Of a DNA stretch of 64,000 nt, positions 51,897 through 60,225 are shown one piece after another (position 1 is the stretch's first letter; each line of letters opens with the position of its first letter). The notes under the pieces were generated by a model. That model was given only the letters and a program-made list of their open reading frames with translations, searched no databases and was not told the origin of the DNA. Made by a program: the position numbers and the translations under genes. The stretch is from Gammaproteobacteria bacterium (GTDB lineage Bacteria; Pseudomonadota; Gammaproteobacteria; Burkholderiales; Nitrosomonadaceae). The DNA is taken from NCBI GenBank assembly GCA_015709615.1, contig CP054179.1, forward strand, positions 1,922,001-1,986,000, given 5' to 3'.

Positions 51897-52589
51897 TTGG
51901 TAATCGGACAATTGATTTCCATCGGTTTTGTTACGGAATTTCCGGCAAACAGGTGCAGAATCCGGCCGTGGAAAATTATTCTGGGGATTTGGGCCAGTTG
52001 TATTTTTCCGCTGTTTTCCGGTTGCCAGTTGCTGCCCGTTCAAACGCAAGCCGAAACGGCTGTCACCACCATTCAGACCGAGCCCGTCGCGGGTGCTCAC
52101 AATGCAGCCGCTGCCGATTTCAATATTCTGGGTAGAATCGCCATTCAGGATGACAATCAAAGCTTCTCCGGCAGTTTCCGCTGGCAGCATCTGGCAGCCA
52201 GCGATGAGATTTTGTTGTTCACCCCGCTAGGTCAAGCGGTTGCGGAGATTTCAAAAGATCATGAGGGCGTGCGCTTGATCACTGCAAAAATGGAAGCGTT
52301 TTATGCCGACAATGTGGAAAGCCTAACACAAGAAATTCTCGGCTGGCGTTTGCCGCTCAATGGTTTGCAATTCTGGATACAAGGTCAGCACTCGCCCGCG
52401 AATGCGTCGCAAAAGGATTTGAACAGCAAAAATCAGGTGATCGCAATCCGGCAAGACGGCTGGCGCATTCGCTATCAAGATTTCACCCCGGCGCGGCCAA
52501 GCGCTGCACCTCTGCCTCGGGTGCTTGATCTAACGTATCAGAAGCTCAGAATCCGACTGGTTGTCGATGACTGGAAAGTAGTCGAATAA
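51897..52589 (+). CDS. lolB: Outer-membrane lipoprotein LolB
   Basis: A ~230-residue LolB, the outer-membrane receptor that accepts lipoproteins from LolA. The lipobox is LFSGC, followed by ~30 linker residues and the LolB fold (FNILGRIAIQDDNQSFSGSFRWQH, in part, and the C-terminal LDLTYQKLRIRLVVDDWKV, in part). The start is unclear: no ATG or GTG lies between the minE stop and the signal helix. TTG 51897 and TTG 51912 are the candidates, with no strong ribosome site, so coupling to minE translation is likely. The longer overlapping frame inside minE is not credible. Confidence 0.82.
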   Translation: MVIGQLISIGFVTEFPANRCRIRPWKIILGIWASCIFPLFSGCQLLPVQTQAETAVTTIQTEPVAGAHNAAAADFNILGRIAIQDDNQSFSGSFRWQHLAASDEILLFTPLGQAVAEISKDHEGVRLITAKMEAFYADNVESLTQEILGWRLPLNGLQFWIQGQHSPANASQKDLNSKNQVIAIRQDGWRIRYQDFTPARPSAAPLPRVLDLTYQKLRIRLVVDDWKVVE

Positions 52590-52631
52590 CTGTCACTGCA
52601 TTTACACCATAACCACCCGATTCTTATCGCT

Positions 52632-53471
52632 ATGTACACATTTCTCGCGCCGGCCAAGCTGAATCTTTTTTTACACGTCGTAGGCCGCAGACCGGATGGT
52701 TATCATTTGTTGCAAACCGTTTTCCGGTTTATCGATTTTTCCGATCAGATTAGTTTCGAGGTACGCGATGACGGTGTCATCAAACTGCACAATCCCATTG
52801 CCGGAGTACCGGAAGACAAAGATTTGTGCGTCCGCGCCGCCAAGCTGCTGCAACAAAAAACCGCAACCGCTCAAGGGGCCGACATCTTTTTGCAAAAACA
52901 AATCCCGCTGGGCGGGGGGCTGGGTGGCGGCAGCTCGGACGCCGCAACTACACTGCTGGCGCTGAATCAACTGTGGCAGGTAAATTTAAGCCGTGCACAA
53001 CTGCTGGAATTAGGGCTTCAGCTCGGTGCCGATGTGCCGGTTTTTATTTTTGGACAAAATGCCTTTGCCGAAGGAATCGGTGAAAAACTGGCTGCCATCG
53101 AGCTGCCGCCTGCTTGGTATCTGGTTATCATACCCGCGGCGCAAATCTCGACCGCAGAAATTTTTGCCAGCAGGGAATTGACACGCAACACGATACCTAT
53201 CACAATACCGCCCTTTTCTGTCTGGCAAGGACATAATGATTTAGAATTAGTCGTTTGCCGGACGTATCCGGAAGTGGCAAGATGCTTGGAGTGGCTAAAA
53301 CGGCTGGAAAATACTACAATAGCGGCGATGAGCGGTTCGGGCGCTTGCGTATTTGCTGAGTTTGCCACGGAACAGGAAGCGCGCGCTGCTTTTGAACGGA
53401 TTCCGGATGATATGAACGGTTTTGTGGCAAAAGGGCTGGACTGTCATCCACTGCACAAAACATTAGATTAG
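52632..53471 (+). CDS. ispE: 4-diphosphocytidyl-2-C-methyl-D-erythritol kinase
   Basis: A 279-residue GHMP kinase of the MEP isoprenoid pathway. The start YTFLAPAKLNLFLHVVGRRPDGYH (in part) holds the catalytic Lys and substrate His. The ATP motif is LGGGLGGGSSDAATTL, and AMSGSGACVFAEF is the third GHMP motif. It lies 42 bp after lolB and 7 bp before tRNA-Gln. Confidence 0.95.
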   Translation: MYTFLAPAKLNLFLHVVGRRPDGYHLLQTVFRFIDFSDQISFEVRDDGVIKLHNPIAGVPEDKDLCVRAAKLLQQKTATAQGADIFLQKQIPLGGGLGGGSSDAATTLLALNQLWQVNLSRAQLLELGLQLGADVPVFIFGQNAFAEGIGEKLAAIELPPAWYLVIIPAAQISTAEIFASRELTRNTIPITIPPFSVWQGHNDLELVVCRTYPEVARCLEWLKRLENTTIAAMSGSGACVFAEFATEQEARAAFERIPDDMNGFVAKGLDCHPLHKTLD

Positions 53472-53478
53472 GAAAATT

Positions 53479-53553
53479 AGGGGAGTCGCCAAGTGGTAAG
53501 GCACCGGATTTTGATTCCGGCATTCGTAGGTTCGATCCCTACCTCCCCTGCCA
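53479..53553 (+). tRNA. tRNA-Gln (anticodon TTG)
   Basis: 75 nt with encoded CCA. Acceptor stem AGGGGAG pairs with CTCCCCT (7 bp). The anticodon stem CCGGA/TCCGG closes the loop TTTTGAT, giving anticodon TTG (reads CAA/CAG). The T arm GTAGG-TTCGATC-CCTAC is perfect. Position between ispE and prs is the classic proteobacterial one. Confidence 0.97.
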
Positions 53554-53720
53554 GTAATTAGTAATTGGCTCAGTCGCAACTCCCGTTTGGGAGCTATGCT
53601 ATTCATTCTTACCCGAGTTAATGGATAGAAGACAACAATGCAATCGCCGTGAGCAGCTTATTTAACGAAACAAAAACCTGTTCTTCCCATTATCCCAGCG
53701 AGTTAGCGTAAAGAAATAAC

Positions 53721-54671
53721 ATGGCTTATGACAGTTTGATGGTCTTTACTGGAAATGCCAATCCGAAATTGGCGGAAGATGCTGTCAAGCATCTCAATAT
53801 CCATTTGGGACGCGCGACTGTCAGTCGCTTCAGCGATGGCGAAGTGATGGTGGAAATCCTTGAGAACGTGCGCGGCAAAGATGTGTTTGTATTGCAATCC
53901 ACTTGCGCGCCGACCAATGACAGTTTGATGGAAATACTGGTCATGGTGGACGCATTGAAACGCGCATCGGCGAGCCGCATTACCGCCGCAATTCCTTATT
54001 TCGGCTATGCGCGCCAGGATAGAAGACCGCGCTCGGCACGCGTGCCGATTACCGCCAAGGTAGTCGCCAATATGCTGACAACCGTGGGCATCGATCGCTT
54101 GCTGACGATGGATTTGCACTCGGATCAAATCCAGGGTTTCTTTGATATTCCGGTGGACAATATTTACGGCATGCCGATTTTGCTGGGCGATATCTGGAAG
54201 CATAATTACCAGAATCTGATCGTGGTATCACCCGATGTCGGCGGCGTGGTGCGGGCTCGGCATTTGGCCAAGCGGCTGGAATGCGATCTGGCGATCATCG
54301 ACAAGCGCCGCCCCAAACCCAACGAAGCCAAGGTCATGAACATCATCGGCGAAGTGAAAGATCGCACCTGCGTGATCATTGACGACATGGTGGATACCGC
54401 CAACACTTTATGCCAGGCGGCAAAAGCATTAAAAGAGCACGGTGCAAAAGCCGTGATCGCGTATTCCACACACGCGGTATTATCCGGCAATGCCGTGGAG
54501 CGCATCCAAAATTCGGCTTTGGATAAATTGGTGGTCACCGATACGATACCGTTGCGCGCGGATGCGTTGGCGTGTGATCGTATTTGTCAATTAAGCATAG
54601 CCAACCTGCTGGCCGAGACCATGTTGCGCATCAGCAATGAAAGCTCGCTGAGCTCATTATTTATGGAATAA
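53721..54671 (+). CDS. prs: Ribose-phosphate pyrophosphokinase
   Basis: A 316-residue PRPP synthase supplying purine, pyrimidine, His and Trp synthesis. Typical parts are FSDGEVMVEILENVRGKDVF (in part), the ATP-flanking YFGYARQDRRPRSARVPITAK (in part) and the PRPP loop VIIDDMVDTANTL. Length is standard. A ~170-bp leader separates it from tRNA-Gln. Confidence 0.97.
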   Translation: MAYDSLMVFTGNANPKLAEDAVKHLNIHLGRATVSRFSDGEVMVEILENVRGKDVFVLQSTCAPTNDSLMEILVMVDALKRASASRITAAIPYFGYARQDRRPRSARVPITAKVVANMLTTVGIDRLLTMDLHSDQIQGFFDIPVDNIYGMPILLGDIWKHNYQNLIVVSPDVGGVVRARHLAKRLECDLAIIDKRRPKPNEAKVMNIIGEVKDRTCVIIDDMVDTANTLCQAAKALKEHGAKAVIAYSTHAVLSGNAVERIQNSALDKLVVTDTIPLRADALACDRICQLSIANLLAETMLRISNESSLSSLFME

Positions 54672-54731
54672 ATTACGTTTTTTTAACCGGTTTGTTTGGT
54701 CGCGAACAAACCATCACTTAGGAGTCTTACA

Positions 54732-55352
54732 ATGAAAATTGAAATCAGCGCTGACAAGCGCACACTGCAGGGCAAGGGTGCGAGCCGCCGCCTGCGTCGT
54801 TCCGGTAAAGTACCGGCGATCATTTATGGCGGTGAAGCCGCGGCACAATCGGTTGAAATGGATCACAAGGATTTGTTCTACAATCTTAAGCACGAAGCTT
54901 TTCACGCATCGATCTTGTCGCTCAGCGTAGACGGAAAAAAAGAACAGGTTCTGCTGCGCGATATCCAAATGCATCCTTACAAACAGCAAGTTTTGCATGT
55001 GGATTTTCAGCGCGTCGACAAGAACAAGAAAATCCATATGAAAGTGCCGTTGCACTTCATCAATGCGGAAATTTCACCGGGCGTTAAAACCTCCGGCGGT
55101 ATCGTTTCCCATATCCTGACCGAAGTCGATATCAGTTGCTTGCCGGACGATCTGCCGGAATATATTTCCGTCGATTTAGCCGAACTCACCGCAGGCCACA
55201 CCCTCCACTTGAGCGATTTGGCACTGCCTAAAGGTGTTGAAACGGTGGCTTTAACCAAAGGTGAAAACTTGCCGGTTACCACGATCGTCATTCCACGCTC
55301 GGTATTGTCTGAGGAAGCGAGCACTGAAGAAGCAGGCGCCGAGAAAAAATAA
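54732..55352 (+). CDS. rplY: 50S ribosomal protein L25/Ctc
   Basis: A 206-residue long form of bL25 (the TL5/Ctc type) that binds 5S rRNA. The L25 domain is at ~1-90 (LQGKGASRRLRRSGKVPAIIYGG, in part) and the beta-rich TL5 C-terminal domain at ~95-190. The acidic tail ends EEASTEEAGAEKK. Start ATG 54732 follows AGGAG. An upstream in-frame start at 54696 is unlikely. Confidence 0.95.
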   Translation: MKIEISADKRTLQGKGASRRLRRSGKVPAIIYGGEAAAQSVEMDHKDLFYNLKHEAFHASILSLSVDGKKEQVLLRDIQMHPYKQQVLHVDFQRVDKNKKIHMKVPLHFINAEISPGVKTSGGIVSHILTEVDISCLPDDLPEYISVDLAELTAGHTLHLSDLALPKGVETVALTKGENLPVTTIVIPRSVLSEEASTEEAGAEKK

Positions 55353-55376
55353 GCTGAGCAACCAAGCGCTCGCTGT

Positions 55377-55437
55377 TCCGGAAATTGAAAAAATCTGCCG
55401 CAGTAGCAATACGTAGCGGCAGATTTTTCATTTCCGG
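55377..55437 (+). terminator. Long terminator hairpin after rplY
   Basis: GAAAAAATCTGCCGC pairs with GCGGCAGATTTTTC, extended by TCCGGAAAT / ATTTCCGGA. A T-run lies in the 3' arm. It sits 25 bp past the rplY stop and 50 bp before pth. Confidence 0.7.
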
Positions 55438-55487
55438 ATTCAATTGTGGCAGCGGCAAAAATTCTCATTGAAGTCATCCATCATTTC

Positions 55488-56057
55488 ATGAAACTGATCG
55501 TTGGACTGGGCAATCCCGGCAGAGAGTACGACGGCACACGGCATAACGCCGGTTTCGACTGGATCGACCGGCTGGCGCACAAACTGCAAGTTTCGCTCAG
55601 GCCGGAAGCGCGCTTTCATGGCTTGTGCGTGCAAATCCGGCAGAAAGACGCCGATGTGTGGCTGCTGGAACCGCAAACATTCATGAACCGCAGCGGTCAA
55701 GCGGTCGCAGCACTGTGCCAGTTCTATAAAATCCTGCCGCAGGAAATGATCGTGGTGCATGACGAACTCGATCTGCCGCCTGGCGTGGCCAAGCTGAAAA
55801 AAGGCGGCGGTCTGGGCGGGCATAACGGCCTCAAGGATATCGCGGCGAAACTCGGCACCCAGGATTTCTGGCGGCTGCGCATCGGCATCGGCCATCCCGG
55901 TGACCGCAACGCCGTAGTCGGCTATGTGCTGCATCCGCCGCGCAAGGAAGAAGCGCCACTGATCGAAGAAGCCATCGCCCGCAGCCTGGAAGTCTGGCCG
56001 CTGATCGCGCAAGGCGCGTGCGAAGCCGCCATGCTGAAATTGCACACAAAAGCATAA
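55488..56057 (+). CDS. pth: Peptidyl-tRNA hydrolase
   Basis: A 189-residue enzyme that recycles prematurely released peptidyl-tRNAs. It has KLIVGLGNPGREYDGTRHNAGF (in part, with the catalytic His), the Asn in PQTFMNRSGQAV, VVHDELDLPPG and GGLGGHNGLKDI. ATG 55488 gives the standard start. The in-frame extension to 55446 is not conserved. Confidence 0.96.
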   Translation: MKLIVGLGNPGREYDGTRHNAGFDWIDRLAHKLQVSLRPEARFHGLCVQIRQKDADVWLLEPQTFMNRSGQAVAALCQFYKILPQEMIVVHDELDLPPGVAKLKKGGGLGGHNGLKDIAAKLGTQDFWRLRIGIGHPGDRNAVVGYVLHPPRKEEAPLIEEAIARSLEVWPLIAQGACEAAMLKLHTKA

Positions 56058-56113
56058 CAATCCAGTAAAACTTTCATACAATCGTCATTTAATTTTTTAA
56101 TGAGAATCAGGTC

Positions 56114-57205
56114 ATGAGTCTGAAATGCGGAATCGTCGGTCTTCCCAATGTCGGCAAGTCCACCTTGTTTAACGCGTTGACCAAAGCGGGCATCGCCGCG
56201 GAAAACTATCCGTTCTGCACTATCGATCCGAACGTCGGCATCGTCGAAGTGCCGGATCCACGCCTGCAAAAGCTCAGCGACATCGTCAAACCGCAGAAAG
56301 TGCAGCCGGCCATCGTCGAATTCGTCGACATCGCCGGACTGGTCGCGGGCGCATCCAAAGGCGAAGGATTGGGCAACAAATTTCTCGCCAACATCCGCGA
56401 AACCGACGGCATCGTCAACATGGTGCGCTGCTTCGCCGATGACAACGTCGTACATGTCGCCGGTAAGGTCGATCCGATCTCCGATATCGAAGTGATCCAG
56501 ACCGAACTGGGACTGGCCGATCTCGCCACAGTGGAAAAAGCGCTGTTGCGCGAATCCAAGGTGGCCAAATCCGGCAACAAGGATGCGATCAAACTGTGCG
56601 CCCTGCTGGAGCAGGTGCAAGCGCATCTGAACGAAGGCAAACCCGCCCGAACGCTCGATCTCGACAAGGAACAAAAGCACCTGCTGCAACCGTTGTGCCT
56701 GCTAACAGCCAAACCCGCGATTTACGTCGCTAACGTCGACGACCACGGCTTTGAAAACAACCCGCTGCTCACCCGCGTGCAGGAATACGCCGCCCAGGAA
56801 GGTGCGCCGGTCGTCGCCATCTGCGCCGCGCTCGAAGCCGAAATCGCGGAACTGTCCGACGAAGACAAGAAAATCTTTTTAGCCGACCTGAACCTCGAAG
56901 AACCCGGCCTCAACCGCCTGGTGCGCGCCGGTTACAACCTGCTCGGCCTGCAAACCTACTTCACCGCCGGCGTCAAGGAAGTCCGCGCCTGGACCATCCA
57001 CAAAGGCGATACCGCGCCGCAAGCCGCCGGCGTCATTCACACCGATTTTGAAAAAGGCTTCATCCGCGCCGAAGTCATCAGCTACGATGACTTCATCGCG
57101 TATAACGGCGAACAAGGCGCCAAGGAAGCAGGAAAAATGCGCCTCGAAGGCAAGGAATATGTCGTCAAGGATGGGGATGTGATGCACTTCCGGTTTAACG
57201 TCTAA
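56114..57205 (+). CDS. ychF: Redox-regulated ribosome-associated ATPase YchF (OLA1)
   Basis: A 363-residue Obg-family P-loop protein that prefers ATP. It has G1 GLPNVGKSTLF, G3 DIAGLVAGASKGEGLGN, the unusual G4-like NVDD and a C-terminal TGS domain (FTAGVKEVRAWTIHKGDTAPQAAG, in part, and GKEYVVKDGDVMHFRFNV). It binds ribosomes and is linked to stress responses. It closes the ispE-to-ychF block. Confidence 0.96.
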   Translation: MSLKCGIVGLPNVGKSTLFNALTKAGIAAENYPFCTIDPNVGIVEVPDPRLQKLSDIVKPQKVQPAIVEFVDIAGLVAGASKGEGLGNKFLANIRETDGIVNMVRCFADDNVVHVAGKVDPISDIEVIQTELGLADLATVEKALLRESKVAKSGNKDAIKLCALLEQVQAHLNEGKPARTLDLDKEQKHLLQPLCLLTAKPAIYVANVDDHGFENNPLLTRVQEYAAQEGAPVVAICAALEAEIAELSDEDKKIFLADLNLEEPGLNRLVRAGYNLLGLQTYFTAGVKEVRAWTIHKGDTAPQAAGVIHTDFEKGFIRAEVISYDDFIAYNGEQGAKEAGKMRLEGKEYVVKDGDVMHFRFNV

Positions 57206-57213
57206 GTTTCCTG

Positions 57214-57256
57214 ATCGAACATGTCGCAAATTTCAGGTTTTTGCGACATGTTCGAT
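57214..57256. repeat. Perfect 17-bp inverted repeat between ychF and hsdS
   Basis: ATCGAACATGTCGCAAA and its exact reverse complement flank a 9-nt loop, 8 bp past the ychF stop. There is no T-run after it on the plus strand, so it is not a canonical intrinsic terminator. A smaller GTCGC/GCGAC hairpin follows. The rest of the 210-bp spacer has no gene. Confidence 0.6.
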
Positions 57257-57415
57257 TGACCTGTCGCTGCGGGCGACATAAAAAAACTTATTGACGCTAT
57301 TAGATTCAGAATCTGATTGAAAAAACATCGCGGGACGCGAAAAACTTTTTATTCATCACAAGTTGAGCACTTCGGCGAGCGCAGGCTCCAGAATCCAGCC
57401 GTGGGCCACCTCGGT

Positions 57416-59173
57416 TTACGGGGCTTTCATGAGTTCCTCTTCTTGTTCGATAGCGATGCCGGTGAGGCTGGAAACGGATGCAACCACAAGTCGTTCTCCC
57501 ACCACTGATACATGTTTAAGATTCGCTTCCAGTACATCACAGAAGCGCATTAACTCAGAAACACGACTGACAACGCGATATTGTTCGCTGATGGGAGCCA
57601 GCGGAAACCACATCGAGCGAATAATCTCGGTATTGAGATTTGGTTGCCCTTGGCCTCTTGATGCAATGTCCTGAAGCCACTTCGTTTTTGACTTTAGGAA
57701 CAGGTATAGGTATTCATCGAAAACCGCATCGTTTAACTCAATAAATGCAGCGATTCCGTCATTGAAAGTCGTTCTGAATTCGCAAATTGCAGGCACGCCA
57801 AGCGTGGCGCCGCTATTGGTCAAAAGTACTGTCCTTGTAGAAATCTCCCGAGTTTTATTTAGACCGGCTTCGGTGATGGTGGAAGTGAAGCGCTCAACCA
57901 ACATTCCTTTGGCAACTGTAACGTCGGCAACCTTGAGAAATGGAATGCTTCCGCCGTAAAACTTAGGGTCACCAGCTGGCCTCGGCGAACCACCACGCAC
58001 CACACTAGCAATATCGTTAAGCCGTACCCATGCCCATTGGTCAGGGATACTTCCAAGCATCTCAGTGATGCCCGGAAAATCAATCACTGGCGTTTCTCGT
58101 TTGATCCGTTTTTCCGCCGACAACTGCATTTTCCGCATGTGCAATGACTCAACAAGATCCGAAGTGACCTTTTCTGACTGCTCTGAAAGTCTCCCTGTAA
58201 ACGCAAGATCTAAGATCGTCTGTCGTAGATCAGCCACATCCTCCGCCTCTATAAACAGTCGCCCGAAGTTGTCGGCGAGGCGCGTCCAGGCGGTTTGCAG
58301 TTCGTGCGGACTTTGGCTGCTTGCGACGGCTTGCAGGATGGACTGCCGCAGGTTGTTTTGCAGTTTACGGCGGGCTTGCTGTTGTTTTTCCAGCGTGTTG
58401 CACAAGGTCATCAGTTCATCGACTTTGGCGACGATGCGAGATTGTTCATCGATCGGAGGAAGCGGAACAGGGAGCGCCCGTACTGTGCTGGTATTCAGCT
58501 CAACTTGTTGCGTAGTGCCTGACACCAAAGAATCTGGATGTGATGGCTCAATGCGCGATTGCACCCATGGCGAAGCAATTACACACCACAGATAGCGAGG
58601 GGAGCAATTGGCGAGACGAATAACGGTAACGTGCGAATCCGCCACTGCCGTAACGCTCTCGTCAAACTCGTAAATTGCCACCCGGCCAGCTGTGCCGGTC
58701 CCGGTCGAATTCCAAAGCAAGTCTCCGGCACATAGAAAACGTTCTTTGCCATATGAACCCAATGAATCGTTGGCCACATAACGTGCGGATGACAAATCGA
58801 AACCCGACCATTGCACGCATTTCTGGGAAATAACATGTGCCGAACTCTTCTCGGCATACTTGGGGCCTTTGCCTCGCTGGATGTAAAGACAGATTTGTTC
58901 TAAGCGCGTCCACTGCCAATGATCAGGCACAGGAAACGGTGCCAAACGCAATGGTGAGTGCATTCTAGTCGCTCGCAGATCAAGCGCAGCTTCATAGGCT
59001 TGGCGCTGTTCAGCTGCTTCTTTAACTGCTCGTGAGGCGGGTGCCTCCGTTTCAATACGCTCCACAAGTCGGCCTGAAATGGCCAGCTGAATTACGAGTT
59101 CGCGCAACTTACCTGTGCCCCCCGGCGCATTCGCAATGTGCCCAAACGCCGCCAAAAACTGTTGCGCATCCAT
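57416..59173 (-). CDS. hsdS: Type I restriction-modification specificity subunit
   Basis: A 585-residue HsdS. Two target-recognition domains are visible: TRD1 at ~80-235 (PVPDHWQWTRLEQICLYIQRG, in part) and TRD2 at ~370-540 (SIPDQWAWVRLNDIASVVRGG, in part). Each is followed by a long coiled-coil conserved region (PLPPIDEQSRIVAKVDELMTLCNTLE, in part, and LAPISEQYRVVSRVSELMRFCD, in part), which sets the spacer of the bipartite DNA site. TRD1 and TRD2 differ, so the recognised site should be asymmetric. The ATG overlaps the stop of the DUF1016 gene. Confidence 0.92.
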   Translation of the reverse strand: MDAQQFLAAFGHIANAPGGTGKLRELVIQLAISGRLVERIETEAPASRAVKEAAEQRQAYEAALDLRATRMHSPLRLAPFPVPDHWQWTRLEQICLYIQRGKGPKYAEKSSAHVISQKCVQWSGFDLSSARYVANDSLGSYGKERFLCAGDLLWNSTGTGTAGRVAIYEFDESVTAVADSHVTVIRLANCSPRYLWCVIASPWVQSRIEPSHPDSLVSGTTQQVELNTSTVRALPVPLPPIDEQSRIVAKVDELMTLCNTLEKQQQARRKLQNNLRQSILQAVASSQSPHELQTAWTRLADNFGRLFIEAEDVADLRQTILDLAFTGRLSEQSEKVTSDLVESLHMRKMQLSAEKRIKRETPVIDFPGITEMLGSIPDQWAWVRLNDIASVVRGGSPRPAGDPKFYGGSIPFLKVADVTVAKGMLVERFTSTITEAGLNKTREISTRTVLLTNSGATLGVPAICEFRTTFNDGIAAFIELNDAVFDEYLYLFLKSKTKWLQDIASRGQGQPNLNTEIIRSMWFPLAPISEQYRVVSRVSELMRFCDVLEANLKHVSVVGERLVVASVSSLTGIAIEQEEELMKAP

Positions 59174-60225
59174 CAGTCTTGTTCTCCGCTGCGGTTTTCC
59201 AGCCGCTGACGCGACCGTTCGATGGCGTCGTGGAGTTTTTGTTGCAGCACTTCTTTGGGTGGCAGTTCGGTGAGGTACTCGGCGACGTGGATGCCGCTGG
59301 CGTCGAGTTCCAGCAGTTCGATCTGTTCCTGCTTTTTGCCGCTGCAGAGGATGATGCCCAGCGGCGGGGCTTCGCCGGGTTCCTGTTCGTGCTTGGCCAG
59401 CCAGCGCAGGTAGAGCTCCATCTGGCCTTTGTATTCGGCTTTGAAATCACCCAGTTTCAGTTCAATCACCACCAGCCGTTTGAGGCGGCGGTTGTAGAAC
59501 AGCAGGTCGATGTAGAAGTCGTCGTTGTCGATCTGGATGCGTTTTTGCCGGGCGACGAAGGTGAAGCCGGCACCGAGCTCCAGCAGGAAGTTTTCCAGCT
59601 CGCGCAGGATGGCGTCTTCCAGATCTTTTTCCAGGTAGCGGTCTTGCAGGCCGAGGAAGTCGAGCACATAAGGGTCTTTGAGCAGCAGCGCCGGGCTAAG
59701 CTCGCCCTGTTCGCGCAAGGCGGTCAGTTCGCTGGCCAGCAGTTCATCGGGCTGGCGCGACAGCGCGGTGCGCTCGAACAGCATCGTCTCCTTGCGCTCG
59801 CGCAGCTGCCGCACGCTCCAGCGCTCCTGGGCGCACATCTGGGTGTAGAAGTCGCGGGTCAGCGAGTCCTTGAGGTAGATGAGCTCCAGAAAGTGGCTCC
59901 AGGCCAATTGTCTCGACAGTGTCGAGACAATCTGCATGTCGGGAAAAGCTTCGGCAAAGCGCAGCATGTGGCGCAGGTTTTTGGCGGAGAAGCCGCGCCC
60001 ATAGTCGCTCTCCAATTGTCTCGCCAGTGCGGAGACAATCTGCTCGCCATAAGCGGCTCGCTCGCCTTGCAGCACTTCGCTGTGGATACGCTGGCCAATT
60101 TGCCAGTAGAGCAGCGTCAGGGCGCTGTTGACGGCGGTGGCGAGCTGCGCGCGGTTGCGGTCGATGAGCTGACGGATATCCGTGACCAGTGCCGGGGATG
60201 CGATGGTAGCCATGGTGGGCTTCAT
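59173..60225 (-). CDS. DUF1016/YhcG-type PDDEXK nuclease domain protein
   Basis: A 350-residue protein with the DUF1016 N-terminal DNA-binding region (ALTLLYWQIGQRI; EQIVSALARQL and QIVSTLSRQL) and a C-terminal PD-(D/E)XK nuclease core: FYIDLLFYNRRLKRLVVIELKLGDFK (in part), with Asp and Glu-x-Lys. Such proteins are commonly inserted in type I RM operons and are thought to be accessory nucleases. It overlaps hsdM by 4 bp and hsdS by 1 bp, so it is co-translated with them. Confidence 0.88.
   Translation of the reverse strand: MKPTMATIASPALVTDIRQLIDRNRAQLATAVNSALTLLYWQIGQRIHSEVLQGERAAYGEQIVSALARQLESDYGRGFSAKNLRHMLRFAEAFPDMQIVSTLSRQLAWSHFLELIYLKDSLTRDFYTQMCAQERWSVRQLRERKETMLFERTALSRQPDELLASELTALREQGELSPALLLKDPYVLDFLGLQDRYLEKDLEDAILRELENFLLELGAGFTFVARQKRIQIDNDDFYIDLLFYNRRLKRLVVIELKLGDFKAEYKGQMELYLRWLAKHEQEPGEAPPLGIILCSGKKQEQIELLELDASGIHVAEYLTELPPKEVLQQKLHDAIERSRQRLENRSGEQD
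59907..59931. repeat. Two related 25-bp palindromes in the DUF1016 gene (59907 and 60015)
   Basis: At 59907-59931 ATTGTCTCGACA and its exact reverse complement flank a single G. At 60015-60039 a degenerate copy keeps only ATTGTCTC and GAGACAAT at the same 25-bp length. They encode the repeated IVS-L-RQL peptides of the protein. Confidence 0.6.
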
